Assembly (NCBI GenBank): GCA_018398765.1
Contig: JAHBMJ010002421.1
Location: 32,501 to 96,500 of the forward strand
DNA length: 64,000 nucleotides
Source: Chromera velia
Lineage: Eukaryota; Sar; Chromeraceae
Direction: 5' to 3'
Below the pieces are notes generated by a model that saw only the letters and a list, made by a program, of their open reading frames with translations, made no database searches and was not told the origin of the DNA. The number at the start of each line of letters is the position of its first letter. Position 1 is the stretch's first letter. Below, one piece after another: positions 1-12,200 of the stretch. The translations under genes were made by a program, and so were the position numbers.

Positions 1-570
1 CAGTTAAAGAAGAGCACAAAGGAGGGGAGGGGATGGAAAAGGCTTATAGTATCGATCTTTTATATTGTTTTATCAAACTTTTGAATGTAAAGGTAGCTAT
101 AAATGTTAAAAAGCAAGTCTTAAACAGATTGAATTCAGTCTTTTTCCTAGTATTTGATATCCATAACTGAATAATCGTATATCAGGCTATTATCAGCATG
201 CTGCGTTACTGTTTTTTCCATAATTCACCATTTTAAAGCTTCAGTTACTAAAATACCGTAACTCGGCGGCCTCATGGCTGCCTCGTTACTATTCTAGAGC
301 CGTTACTCTTATGTGGACAGTGTAAAAGTAATTGTCTAAAATCGATTTTTAATTTTTTTTTTCTTTTTTTTTTTGTTTTTCTAAACAACACTTGTACATC
401 TAGTTGTGCATTGTGCAACACCCCAAATAACAGTTGTTCAGGTGTTGTTCTAGAAAATTAAAAAAAAAAAAACTAATTAGGTTTTTAGCCCAATTTTTTT
501 TTTTTTCTTTTGATATGGGAAGCCTAGTGTACGTGAGACTTTAAGATTATTCATAAATTAATTAAGTTGA
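1..570. other. AT-rich flank, no gene seen
   Basis: The stretch is AT-rich with several poly-T and poly-A runs (for example around 351-375 and 461-505). No open frame with coding-like composition was found on either strand. It lies immediately downstream of the MYND gene on the minus strand and probably contains its 3' untranslated region and polyadenylation signals, but no specific signal can be defended. Confidence 0.5.
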
Positions 571-2451
571 TCATGGGGTCTGGTGGCCGGAACATAAGTG
601 ACGACTCGTGTCAGAATTCCCTTTTGCGTGGAGAAGGTGGTGCAATGCCTTTAATTGGATGCCACCTCCTGCAGCCACTGGGGCGAGTCCCTCTCCATCC
701 CCGCCATCTTTCAGGAGAAGATCGGTCACGCTTGTTTTCAGGAGTGCGCATCTGTCCTTGTGCCCCCCCGGCTTCCTCTTCCAGTCTTTCTTCTGGCACT
801 CCTTCCCACAATACGCAACCAACTTACACACTCCGCAGTACATGAACGCCCGAACGCGCTCTCCGCATACTGCGCAGGAGGCGGGAATCATTTCCCCCCC
901 CCCCCTGCGTGGCTGATAAGACGCGAACTTCAAATCTGACTCAATGCGGCTGCACACATCCTGCTGCCCCCCCTGTTTGGGTGTCGTCTGACCTCGATTT
1001 GCCTCTAGGCCGGCCTCAACGAGGCGTTGGAAGTTTGAGAAGAGCTCCGCAAGTGGAACCTTCTTCAAATCAATAGCAGGCAGAAATTTCCTGTACCAGA
1101 CGCATTGGTCCATATTGACTTGGGAGCGCAGGGTGGCGGCTTCCAGCCATGCTACGAAGAATTCGAAATCTACACCTCTCGATTCTTCATCAGGAAGGTC
1201 TTGGACTATTCTTTGCATTTCTACCAAAATCTTCACTTTCTTTTTCTCAACATACTTCGCGACTGCAGAATTCGATACAGTGCACTGAATAGCCAAAAGT
1301 CGCCCTGCTGCAAGATTCTTCTTCTGAGCAGCAGAAGTCTGCTCTGCTTCCTCCACCCACCCCGATGTCGCCATCTTGAAGAGCTCTAGGGCATCCTCGT
1401 TGGCATCTTTATCGGCAAATGCTCTGCATGCTGCATTCGTGAATTCCCTTATGAAGCACAAGTTTCTCAAACGGCTCGATTCCGCCGTCCAGCGATAAAA
1501 AAGGGCTCTGCTCTCTTGCAGTCTCGGTGGAACTTCATCCAGTGAAGCTTTCACGTACCAGAAAGACGCACGCAGAAGGTGAGAAACGTCTATTGGTCTC
1601 ATTTCTCCTTCCCTGCCCCCCTCTCCCTTTTCGTCTGATTTCTCATGGTTGAGATCAACAATGCTTTCCTCAGTAATGGAAAAGTGAGCACCACCAGAAA
1701 TCTGGAGTTCACCGAGAAGCTCTCCAAAGGAAAGATACCTCAACCAAGCCTTCTCTCGAGTAATGCGCAATTTCAGGAGCGCTTGTCTCAGTGCACGTCT
1801 GAAACGGGCACACTTCCAGACCATCGTACGGAGTCCGTCGTTCCCCACCATCAATGCAGCTAGCAGCTTCATACCCACGATTGCACAATAAAATTCGTCA
1901 CCTTCCTTCTCAAAACACTCCGCGGAGTATCTGGACCACTTGTCAAAAAGGTCGAGAGCGTAGGAAAGAACGGACGTCACTGAGAGAATTTCTATCGACC
2001 TTGACAGCAACAACTGCGGGGAAATTGTCTCGGAGTCTGCGGCCGTGCGACCCACGGCACAAGCCAAGCCAGCTATGTCTCCCATATGGGGGCTGTTCGC
2101 CTGAACCGCATCCGCCCGGGAGCGAGAGACAAGGAATTTCACAACGGCCTCTCTCAAAGTCTTGAAGGATTCCCTTTCAAGCACACCCTCGGGAATAAAT
2201 TCCTTCTCAACTTGAGCATATAGATCGGTTTTGTACAGCTTTTCTACATTCGTCTTCCCGCCTGTGGGTCGAGGCTGGCTTTCGAGCGAAGGTGCGCCCC
2301 CGGCCTTGTTTTCTTGTGCGCAGACTGAAGATTCGAAAGCGTTTGACTTGCCCTCTTGCTGAAATTGAGACGAGTCTGTAGAGCCTCGTGCTGCAGCGCT
2401 GACTGGAAGGTTAGAGAGAGGCACCTCGTGGTCACTCAATTCCCCCTCCAT
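571..2451 (-). CDS. MYND zinc-finger protein, intronless
   Basis: A single uninterrupted 626-codon frame. The open frame extends 26 codons further upstream but begins there with GTG; the first ATG is at 2451, so I start there. The C-terminal part (about residues 526-568) shows a MYND zinc finger: CAVC, then YCGVC, YCGKECQ and a closing HKDRC, giving the expected eight zinc ligands. MYND fingers are protein-protein interaction modules that bind proline-rich partners; they occur in SMYD methyltransferases, DEAF1 relatives and many algal proteins of unknown role. No SET domain is visible in the rest, which is alpha-helical in character with many Leu, Ala and Glu residues and an acidic Gly/Glu-rich patch near residue 270. 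The specific function cannot be given. It is transcribed divergently from the PH-LRR gene across an 827-bp spacer. Gene identity as a MYND protein is firm; partners are unknown. Confidence 0.85.
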   Translation of the reverse strand: MEGELSDHEVPLSNLPVSAAARGSTDSSQFQQEGKSNAFESSVCAQENKAGGAPSLESQPRPTGGKTNVEKLYKTDLYAQVEKEFIPEGVLERESFKTLREAVVKFLVSRSRADAVQANSPHMGDIAGLACAVGRTAADSETISPQLLLSRSIEILSVTSVLSYALDLFDKWSRYSAECFEKEGDEFYCAIVGMKLLAALMVGNDGLRTMVWKCARFRRALRQALLKLRITREKAWLRYLSFGELLGELQISGGAHFSITEESIVDLNHEKSDEKGEGGREGEMRPIDVSHLLRASFWYVKASLDEVPPRLQESRALFYRWTAESSRLRNLCFIREFTNAACRAFADKDANEDALELFKMATSGWVEEAEQTSAAQKKNLAAGRLLAIQCTVSNSAVAKYVEKKKVKILVEMQRIVQDLPDEESRGVDFEFFVAWLEAATLRSQVNMDQCVWYRKFLPAIDLKKVPLAELFSNFQRLVEAGLEANRGQTTPKQGGQQDVCSRIESDLKFASYQPRRGGGEMIPASCAVCGERVRAFMYCGVCKLVAYCGKECQKKDWKRKPGGHKDRCALLKTSVTDLLLKDGGDGEGLAPVAAGGGIQLKALHHLLHAKGNSDTSRHLCSGHQTP

Positions 2452-3278
2452 ACTGTTGAAAGGCAGCTGCCGTACAAAGAAGCTGAAAGACGGTTCAATG
2501 AAAAACCTCCACACTGCGTTGTCGCTCACTCAGCCTCGTGTGACACTGCTCTGCGCCACGCAATCCATAAGAAGGATGGATTAACCTGCCGAGATGTACC
2601 TAAGAGATCGAAAGCCGGTGTAACCTTGCATGACATTTGTCAGAGCTTGGAGTTGAGGATGCCTGCGGAGACTCAAAATGACTCAAATTTTATAACTTAA
2701 GCTTCGGGCATGCTTCGGGCTCATGCGTGCTGGTAGCTGCATGAATGCATGTCTCTTTTATCGCCTCTCCGGGCGTGTATTGGAATGCATGAGGTGCGTG
2801 AGCAACACACTGCAACATGGACGGCATGCATGCATGCATGCTCGTGCAACATGCAACACATTGCAACATCGCGCCGCATTGAAGCTGTACGTATGAAGAC
2901 GTATTTTTCGACGTCGATTTGACGACGTACGTACAGTAACATATACGTCAGACGAACTTGCAAGCAGAATGGAGCGATAATCTTCTGACCTTAAGTGTCC
3001 CTCCATTGCCATGGCTAGCTTCACACGTATGCATCGATTGTTCGCCTGTCAGTTGCTCGATGGAGAGAACAAATATGTTGCAAAGTCCAACATCAAAAGG
3101 AATGGAATTGCAGAAGACTCACATGTATGCAGAGAAGGATCTTGACATTTGTTTGAATTCCCTTGACATCTGGTACACACACATCGATCATGCATGAATT
3201 CTCTGCGATAAGAGTCTGAGTCGCCGACCTTGAACATATACGGTTGATAGAACGAATCCTCCCAGAGAAGAGGCCAAC
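2452..3278. promoter_or_regulatory. Divergent intergenic spacer, likely shared promoter region
   Basis: This 827-bp spacer separates two divergent start codons (2451 minus and 3279 plus) and so should hold both promoters. It contains an uninterrupted GCAT tandem at 2824-2841, giving four overlapping GCATGC hexamers, plus several further CATGCAT-type words. GCATGC is the core motif recognised by some apicomplexan ApiAP2 factors; applying that to this organism is an inference. No TATA box can be defended. Confidence 0.45.
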
Positions 3279-3950
3279 ATGAGCAACCCAGGAACCCCAG
3301 GTAGAGGGGCGAGTTTCGCCAGTGGAGGCAGAGGAGGAGGAGGGTTCAGTCGCCAGGCAAGTGGAGTTGGAGGTGCAACGCCAAAGTCGCAAGTGAGCAG
3401 ACAGGATAGCGGCTTTGGGACAGTGAAAGGAAGTCAAAGCAGAGGAAGGCAGAACTCCACGGGGCAGAAACAACAACCACCTGCAAGGTCCAACACGACT
3501 GCAACTGGTGGAGGCGGACTAGAGCCCCAGGCGACCACAATGGACTTCCGCGACTCTGCCCTGAGACTTCCTTGCCCAGACCAGCACGTGACTCCTTGCA
3601 AAGTGGGTCATGTGTTGTTTTTCGAACGTCACCAAATGAACGACGGTTGGGTGTTGCGCATCGCAGTGTTGCAGAGAGGGAAGTTGTTCATCTTTGCTGG
3701 AAACGAGGCCCAGGCTTTTGACTGGGAGCCTGTTCACTTCTTCGACTTGGAAGGCTGGAGTTTCAACTTTGCTTGGACCTTTGAGATGATCAAGGGAAGA
3801 CGGAAGGTGGCACTGGAGTGTCAGATGAAGGAGCAGGGAGGAGGGGAAACCAAAAGAAGGAGATTCATGGCGTTCCACACCAGACATGAGGCGTCCTCCT
3901 GGCTCTATTGTCTTGAAGCTTCAGCCGCTTTCCGGACTTATATGAATGGG
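3279..3950 (+). other. Exon 1: low-complexity head plus PH domain
   Basis: ATG 3279 opens a Gly/Ser/Gln-rich head of about 90 residues, followed by a PH-like domain (about residues 105-215). The domain shows alternating hydrophobic strands (GWVLRIAVLQRGKLFIFAG), a basic loop (KGRRK), and a C-terminal helix with the family's near-invariant tryptophan (ASSWLYCLEA). The exon ends before GTCAGG at 3951, phase 0; the open frame otherwise runs to a stop at 3978-3980, so a 233-residue single-exon protein is the alternative reading. Exon 2 (4309-4503) continues in phase. Confidence 0.65.
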
Positions 3951-6900
3951 GTCAGGGGAAAAAATGCCATTCTGTTGTGATTCTGAGCCTGCTGACTGTC
4001 TTTTTCCTCTTTACATGAAAAAGAAACACGGAAGGGGCACTCTATCTTCTAATCACAGTCGTGGTTTTTAGATTCACGTTGAGTTTGTCTGGTTACAATG
4101 CTTTCCCTAACCTCGATCTTCAGGAGAGCATGCGTCTTCGAGTTCTTTCGCCAAGTCCTTCGATTTCTCTCTCTGTCATTCTCTTTGTCTCTCTCGTTCC
4201 CTGTGCGCAAGCGCCAGGAGATTTGCGAAGATGGGTACGCACTTCACGTCTTGCTTGCTAGTATCGCTTTCTCTCCACTCTTTTCTAGTGTCTTTTTTCT
4301 CTTTAGAGTTTGAGCAAACGGACGTGCACGTGATTGTATTGGTGCAGGTGGGAGATGCCGGGCAGAACCCCCACCCGGGTGTATTGGACTACCATGACAT
4401 GCTCATGGGCAGGCTCCCGGTGCTGGACCTCAGCGGCCGGAGTGTGAAGGCTCCAGAGTGCAACCGCATTTGCAGACTAATCCTGGCTGACTGGCGGCTC
4501 CAGGTAGGCAGGCAGGCAGCCAGGCAGGCAGACCGGGGCTTGAGGGGGGGAGACGAATGGATGGACGGATGATACACAAAACGCATGCCAACAGGGAGAG
4601 CTAACGAGGTGTGATCAGCTGATTGATGTTTGGTTGTCTGATCCTCAAAATTCATTCGCCTGCGAGCTGTCCAAAAGTTACTTTAAAACTCCGCCCCCTG
4701 TTCGAGTTTGTTCATGTCGCCGCACTATTTGATCTTCTTGTATGACAGACCCCCCCTTCCTCTGTCTGTCCTTTCAGGTCTTGAACCTCTCTGGGAGCGG
4801 CCTGGAGAGGGGGCACATGCGGGGAGTGGCCTCTGTCCTCAGTGAAGGGCTTCCTTGTCTCAGAGGGCTGGACCTCTCAAATAACGGACTCGATGTCAGC
4901 CAACAAGGCGTACGTAAACCGAGGGAGGTGGTTTCCATTCACGGAGATGATACGAGCTTTGCTCGTGTGCATGATTGAGGAAAGCCCAGCGCGGCAGTCG
5001 TTGTAGAGTTGTGTGTTCAACCGGATTGTGCCATCTTAGAAACAGAAGGAGTTTGTGTGTGTGTTTACCCGGCAAAAAGCTTCCCTGACTTCACTCATGT
5101 ACACAGTGTACAGTCGGATGTAAGTGATTACATGGAAAGCGTTCTTGTCTCTTCTCAATGCGTATGTGCAGGAAGTGGCAGTCGCGCAGCTTTCTGTCGG
5201 ACTCTGTGCGAGTCTGTCGCTTCGGTCTTTGAAGTTGTCCCGCAATTTTCTCCGTGCGAACGGTACACGTGTGGTTTGTGACGCTCTCTCCCGAGCCCCG
5301 TACCTGATAGAGCTGTCTCTGGAGAACTGCGAGATCCTCCCTATGGGGGGGCAGTCTTTGGTGGGGTTGTGCAGCTCTGCCCCTCGTCTGTTGTACCTGA
5401 ACGTGGGGGGGAATCAGATGGGAACTTTTGTGATGAGCAAGTGTCATCAGCATCTGTTCTCAAAGGGCTTCACCCAGATGCGGCAGTCAGAGAGCACCGT
5501 GTACAGCGAGCTTGGTCGCACACATAGAGACCGACTGAGCGACGATGACGCGTTTGAGATGGATGACGTTTTGGACTCTGCAGAGAAACTGAAGGGGGGG
5601 GAAGACGTGGCTCTGGCGGAGTGGGATGAATTTTCCCTCCGGTTGCGCAGATGGAAGGCGCGGGTTGCAACAAGCATTTTGAACCCGCCCCATTGGGAGG
5701 AAGGGAAGGTGAAAAGAAGAACAGGGGAGGGACAAGAGACGGAAGATGAAGAGGGCGCAGATGGGACACAGGGGGGGACAAGGAAGGGAATCGATACGGT
5801 CGACAAGGAGGGTGGATGGCAAGATGAGGACAGAACAGAGACGAAAAGAGGAGAGAGGAGTAGAGGGTCGATCAGGGGAAGAGAAAAGAGTGGTGGGACG
5901 GATGCGGCGTCCTCGGCTGATGGGAGTTCCATTCAGCCGCCCTCTGATATTCTTAGGGGTGCGTGTGGGTCGAGGAGGTGGTATGCCTTCTTTCGGGACA
6001 TGGGACGGAGTCTGGGATGTATGGATGTGGGGATGCTTGAAAGGGCACGCCAGCTGCAGGTCGGTTGGTCAGTCAAGCAGGCTTTTGTTTTGACAAGTCG
6101 GGTAAGTTTCCTGCGTATTTACTTCTCGTTGGATCTGTCCTGAAACTTGTTGGTGCGTCTGTTGACCTCTTGCATGCAAACATTAAAAGTGGAAAGTGGT
6201 ATCTGTGCTTGAGTCAATCCTGTCTTGTGTCTGGGGCTCCTGTCTGCAGGATCTCACTCGACTCTTCCCATACGATTCGACTGTAGACTCTCTGACTTTG
6301 AAGTGGCCTAAGGAGTCGGAAAAGAGGAAGGCTGAAGAGAAGGGAGACAGACAGAGGATAGAACGGGAAGAGCAGGAGAGGATGCTTTCAGACAGAGCAC
6401 TAGAGATTGCAGAGAAAATTGAAGGAGCCACAGGTCTGAGCGAGCTCACTGACCTGGTTGCTCTCGGAAGAAGAGTGCCCATGCCCCACCCACGCCTTCT
6501 GGAGATGAATCTGGAGAACGCAAAGTCTGTCTGGAGACCGACCGTCTCTATCTGATCGAAACATCTTGATCAATTGATTTCATCCCTCCTTCTACCTTTG
6601 TCTGGTGTGTCTGTCCTTCGATCCATTTGTGCCAGAGGAGCCTGGATACTCTTCCTTGAAGCGAATATTTGGTTGCTTGCTTGTTTTTGTCGTGATTTTG
6701 CAGGGCAGTGATGACGACAGCAAAGGATGCAGAGGACATCCTGAACAGCAGATCCGAAAACTTGGAACACGCTACAACAAGGTCAGCGACTCCATTCAGA
6801 AAACCACATTTTCTTTCGACCTTGTAAAAATGGTCTTTTATTTTTCGTGTAAGTCTTTCTGGATACAGCTTCTTCAGCGGATGCAGCAAAAGGAATGCAG

Positions 6901-9158
6901 CTCTCTTCCTCGTCCGAAGATCTGTGTTCCTCTCCTCCGTTTGATGTTGCCATCATCGCTCCATGCTTTCCGAGAACATGCATGTATCGTGCATGACGGC
7001 TTTGGATCTGGATTGTGCAGAGAGAAATGAGACAATGGATAGAGGTTATAGAGAAAGAGACAAACAAATTTCTCGACTGGACCCTGTTTGCGTTCCACAC
7101 CTCTTTGCTTTGTGCTTCATGCGAGCAGAGAAAGAATATCAGGGTACACCCAAGTGTTGGAAAGAAGGGGAGGAAGAAAGCTGGACATCTTTGGGACTCT
7201 CCAGACAAAGCTGTTCAGAGGCCTAGCACAAGAACAGGTCAAACAGAAAATCGGGAGGCTCGAATTGGACTCCACGGTCAGTGGGTCAGCCAGCCGGCCA
7301 GCCAGCCAGCCAGCCAGCCAGAAAACGTGATGGGAAAGTTCCTTCCTCCTTTTGAGATCCATGAGAGAGTCTGCTTGCCTGCCCTGCCTGCCTTTCCTTC
7401 TGCTCGATTGAAGCCTGGTTGGAGGGTTTCGCCACATGTGCAAAGCTGCATATCTCTGCCCCCTTTTTTTCCTGCGCCCATGCACACCCTCTGTAGAGTC
7501 CGCACCCTCTCTGTAGGGAGGCACTGCAATCAAGTGTGCATCTGCACGGAAGTGTCTCACAAAACGATGAATCGAACCCACACATCCACCATTGGTCCTG
7601 CAGATCTCTCTGGACTTTCTGATGCCCTTTGGGGTCTCTTGGAACTGTCTCTACTCAACACTCGTGCGGTCAGTTTTTTAAATACACAGAGAAAAGGAAG
7701 ATACACGCGCTCATGTCGGTAAGTCCAACACAGAAGAAACTTTATGTTCTCTCCAAAAGACAGACAAGCAAACAAGAAAGCGTCTTGCACAATCGATTTA
7801 TGCCTCCTGCTCTCTTCGTTCTCTTCGATGCTGTGAACTCCGATCCGGCTGCCCTTTCAAAGAACCAGTCGAGTCCCTTCAAGGAACCCGCACCCTGAGA
7901 CACCACGATAGAATTCAGACGACCACTTTTGAAATGGTTGTGAGTGAGAGTCCGATAAGCGACTTCAAGATGACACATCCGCTAGTCCTCCGTCCTTTGT
8001 TGCCCTCATTCATGCAGGACCTCTCCTGCTTCCTTGGAGGCAATGCTGAACGTGTGCCACGGGTGAGTGCGGGATAGGGCTTGTTCTTTCTGCACGGCTG
8101 CCAGAGGTGACGGAAAAGAAACCAATAAGTTTTTGCCATTCAGCGGAACGGGCTAGGTGAGGAACGGCCCGGAGATGATGATGCTGTCTGGCTGATGGAG
8201 AATATCGTTAGGTGTTTTGGCTCCGCAATGACAATTCTATCTACACATGCACCCGCCTTCGAGTGGATGTTGCCGCCCGGGTGACAGATGCATGCAGGCG
8301 CGTACTGACTTGCCCGTCTACTTCTTTACAGAGCTTCTCTTCTTTTCTTCCTTCTCTGTCTTTTGTATAACTGCAGCTATCTCCGTTCGACCAATCATCC
8401 TTATCTGAGGTCTGCGCACCTTCGAACTGCGTGTCTCCTAAGCCCTCTGTTTGAGACGGAGTCGAATGGGGAGACAGGGGAGAACGCCCCCCCTTTCTCC
8501 CGTTTGTTCTCGTCTCTGCTCTCTTTGAGGTCCCCGGAGTATGCGTTTGGGGCCTCCCCGGAGAATGACGAGATCATCCGAGCAACAGGAAGCCCCATGG
8601 GTATCCTCACGGAGGGTCTGAAGCGTCGACTGATGACAGGACGTCAAGTTCTCAGGTGGCAATATGGGGTGGACACAGGGCAGTGGAACGGCTGGGTTGC
8701 CCCCTGGTGGTCGAATGACATTCGTCGAGTGATGTGGATGCTTGGTAGAGACACCGCAGAGATGGGAGGGGACAGAGGACAAGCGGAGACTGAAGAGAAG
8801 ACAGAAGTCAGTCGGTTTTAGAGTGAAATCGGGCAGCGAAGGGAGAAAAAGGAAGGGAAGCATCATTTTGGGAAAAACTCTCTCCTGTGTGCTCTCAACA
8901 CTCTCCAGACCCCAACAAGCGTAGGTACACGCATACATTTGAACCTACATGCATGATTTGGCGCGTGTGAACTTGTTCTTTGCAGCCTCTGGATCACTTC
9001 ACAGACCTGCGGGACCGTTCAGACCCTAGGTGGGTCGTCTTTTGGTCTTCTCTTCTCTTCTCTTCTCTCTTCTCTCCTCTCCTCTCCTTTTTTTTTTCTT
9101 TCTTTCTGTATTTCTTTCTTTCTTTCTTTCTTTCTTTTTTTTCCTTTCTTCTTTTTAT

Positions 9159-9224
<66 letters not shown>

Positions 9225-12200
9225 TTTCTTATGTGTTTCTCTGTGTGTTTCTTCATTTTTGGACCCAGTCCCGCTGTCTCTTTTGTTTTTGCCCAGACGA
9301 GTGATAGATGTGCGGAGAGGGCATATTCATAACAGCAAGCAGCCTTCGAGATCACGCAGGGGGGGCCGGAATCGAACCCCCCCCCCTTTTTCTTTGAGGT
9401 TTTTCTGCCAATTCACTCTCTCTCTCTCTCTCTCCCTTTCTGACCTTGCAGCACGACAAAGCACACAAAAGCAGACATCACCCAGGCTCTCACGGTGCTT
9501 GGCGCTGAGGCAGAGGTCGCAGCTGTTGAGCTCTTCTCGCTGGTGCTCATTGCGGGCGGTGACAAGAAGGCAAAGAGAGACCGTCTGAAGAGGACCGATT
9601 TCAATTCCGTTGCATACGAGGCAAAACCGACGGACGATGAACTCAACTGGCACGACCACATGTGTAAATTTGTGGACAGAGTGGTGAGTTGTTTTCTTCG
9701 CATTTAGTTACTTTAAAATATTTCTGGGAGAACGATTTATTTCAGTTGCTTGAGATGTCGGGATCACCCTGCTCTGGTACTCTGTATGTGATTCAAGGCA
9801 TTCACGCTCATTTGGTCCACCCCCCCCCCCCTACTGTTGTTGATTGCAGAGATTTTTGGGCCGCTCGGACCCGGAGGAGGCCGCTCGTCTTGTGGAGGAA
9901 GTGTACGTTCAGGTGGGTGAGTGAGTTGATCTAGTTTTCCAAGTTTGAATGAGGCATAGAGAAAGAAAAATGGGGACTGTTGCAAGATGTTCATCTGTTT
10001 CTTCATCAGCGGAAGCAAAGCAAAGCAGCGAACCAGAAGGCAACGCTGAACTGGAGACCCACTAATTTCGTGATTGGAGTGGCTTTTCTTTTTCTTTTTT
10101 GATTGGTTTGTGCTTTCTCCCTGCATGCAGGTGTTGAAACAGCTGCGGTCGAATGGCAACAGGAGAGGCGAAGAGAGTCTGCTGAGACTTCTGGAGGCTC
10201 TCTTGAGGACAGCGTGGCCTTCTGCTCGACTGATTCCTTGTGTGAGTAGACAGAACAGACTGTGTGTGGGCTTGCATAAAATCTTACTGACACCCTTCTA
10301 TCTCTTTCTGGTTGCTTGTGCCGTGAGGGAACTGCATTAGTGGCACGAAGCCCTTACGTCCCCTGGAATACTCATCCACTAACAAATCAATCACCCATGG
10401 GGCGGACGAAAGCTTTGGTAATCTGTTTGGGTGGCTGCTCGGTTGGCGATTTTCCCTCTTTTCAAATGTGGTAGTCTTTTCTGTCCGTCGCTGACTTTCC
10501 TTCAAATTTTCTCCTTGTTCATATTCGCATCGCCTTCCATTGGAGGGAAGGTTGGAGACGGGAGTGGATCACAAAAGTCACTCCTCCTGTGCGCTACGTG
10601 AGAGACTTATTATGAAAGGACGGACACGCGCACCACCTGAAGATGAAGATTCGCGCCTTGATCTCCCCTCAACTATTTCCCCCCCCCCTGTCCACCATCA
10701 CTCACTCATGCAGGTCAGGCACACACTCAGGGATGTCGAAGCTTCCCGTCCCCAGGGCTGCTGGAAGACAGCGGCGTGCGAGAGGTGCACAGAGCTTCTT
10801 CGTTGTTGGGAGAAGCAGAAGGCATCTCGGCATGGAGAGAAAGCAGACAACACAGACTCGAAGGCACCCCCTCTTCCACGACATCCTCCGTCGTTGCATG
10901 AAATGAAAAGCGGAGTTCTGCCGAGTGCCAAAGTAACGGTTTCAAGTATACGGCTGGATGTGAGGGTCCTGAGAAACCCAAAGCCTCTCAAACTGAGTCT
11001 CTCGTACTCTCTGGGCAGTCCGGTTAGTCTCAAACGTCCCTTTGCTTGTTCTTCCATGCAAGTACTGTTATTCTCTCTTTTTACGCATTGTGTTTCTGTT
11101 TCGTTTTTGTGTATCTGGTGCTGGATCATTAGAGAAAACGCAAGTAAATAGATTCTCGTGACCGACTTTTGGGTGTTGTCTCTTTTTGCTCTTCTCGTTC
11201 AGATCCACAAAGGAAACGTCTACCGAAACTGCAGTTGAGTTGCCCTCCGTTGAACAAACAAGCTCTCGATGTGTGATGAGAAAGTTTCACTGAGGGCTTC
11301 TCTCCACCGTCTGAATCCCTCTTTCTCTTTTTCTCTCTGTGCGTGTACTTTCAGGTGTCTTCCATCCTGAGGGAAGTCGAGGGGAATACCGAAGACGTAC
11401 CTGAAGAACTGAAATTTTGCTACGGGATTTTTCGGTCTGTGGGGGGTTGCAACAAAAACTCCTTTCTTTTCGATAAGTGTCCAAATACTGGAGAAAATGA
11501 CAGGCAGCACAGTCATGCTCAATACACATACTCTTTGAACGGGTTTCTCTTATGTGCTTTCTTTCCTTCGCCTGATCTCATCATCTTTTCCTTTGATCTC
11601 CCTCTGTGCGCATTCGCGTGTCAGTACTATTTGGTGTGCCTGTCTATGCATTGGAAAAAAGGCTATGGAGGGCGCGTCCATGCAAGAAACACAAAAACAG
11701 AAGAATTGCAGAAATGACAGAAAGAACCACACGGCCTCTTTGTCCGTCGAAGAAAGAAACCGGACGGCAGGAAGTAAGAAAAGGAAAAAACAAAAAGAAT
11801 CAGGCAGTAGAAAGAAATACAGACAGAAACAAAGAGCATCTGTCTTCTGTGTGTCTCTGCCGATTCACATGTCTTCAGATGCCGTGATCTGTTTGACCCG
11901 ACGGGGATCGACAGGGACGACCTGATGAGTCTGTTCACCTGGCAGATGAGGGAGGCGGAGGATTGGGCGCCTCCTGATGCAGACCTGCTCTCTGCATTTG
12001 CACGGTGCGAAGGGAAGGGGAAGGGAGGGATTTTGCAACCCGGTAAAAGCCCGACTGTATTCGTTTGGGGGGAAAAGTTGGTGTTTGTGTTTGTCGTATG
12101 TTTGATATTCTGAGAGAAACATTCCTGCGTGACAACGATGAGCAGAACAGGAAGAGCGAATGTGTTTCGAGTCTTCTGACCAAACGATCATCTCTCCAGG

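Noticed and set aside
9030-9332. Phe/Ser/Leu-rich open frame
   Set aside because: It is the translation of the CTTT tract in an intron.
9355-9385. B-box-like sequence on the minus strand (GGTTCGATTCC near 9367)
   Set aside because: It sits between G/C homopolymers, has no D-arm, anticodon arm or A-box at the right distance, and lies in an intron; not a tRNA gene.
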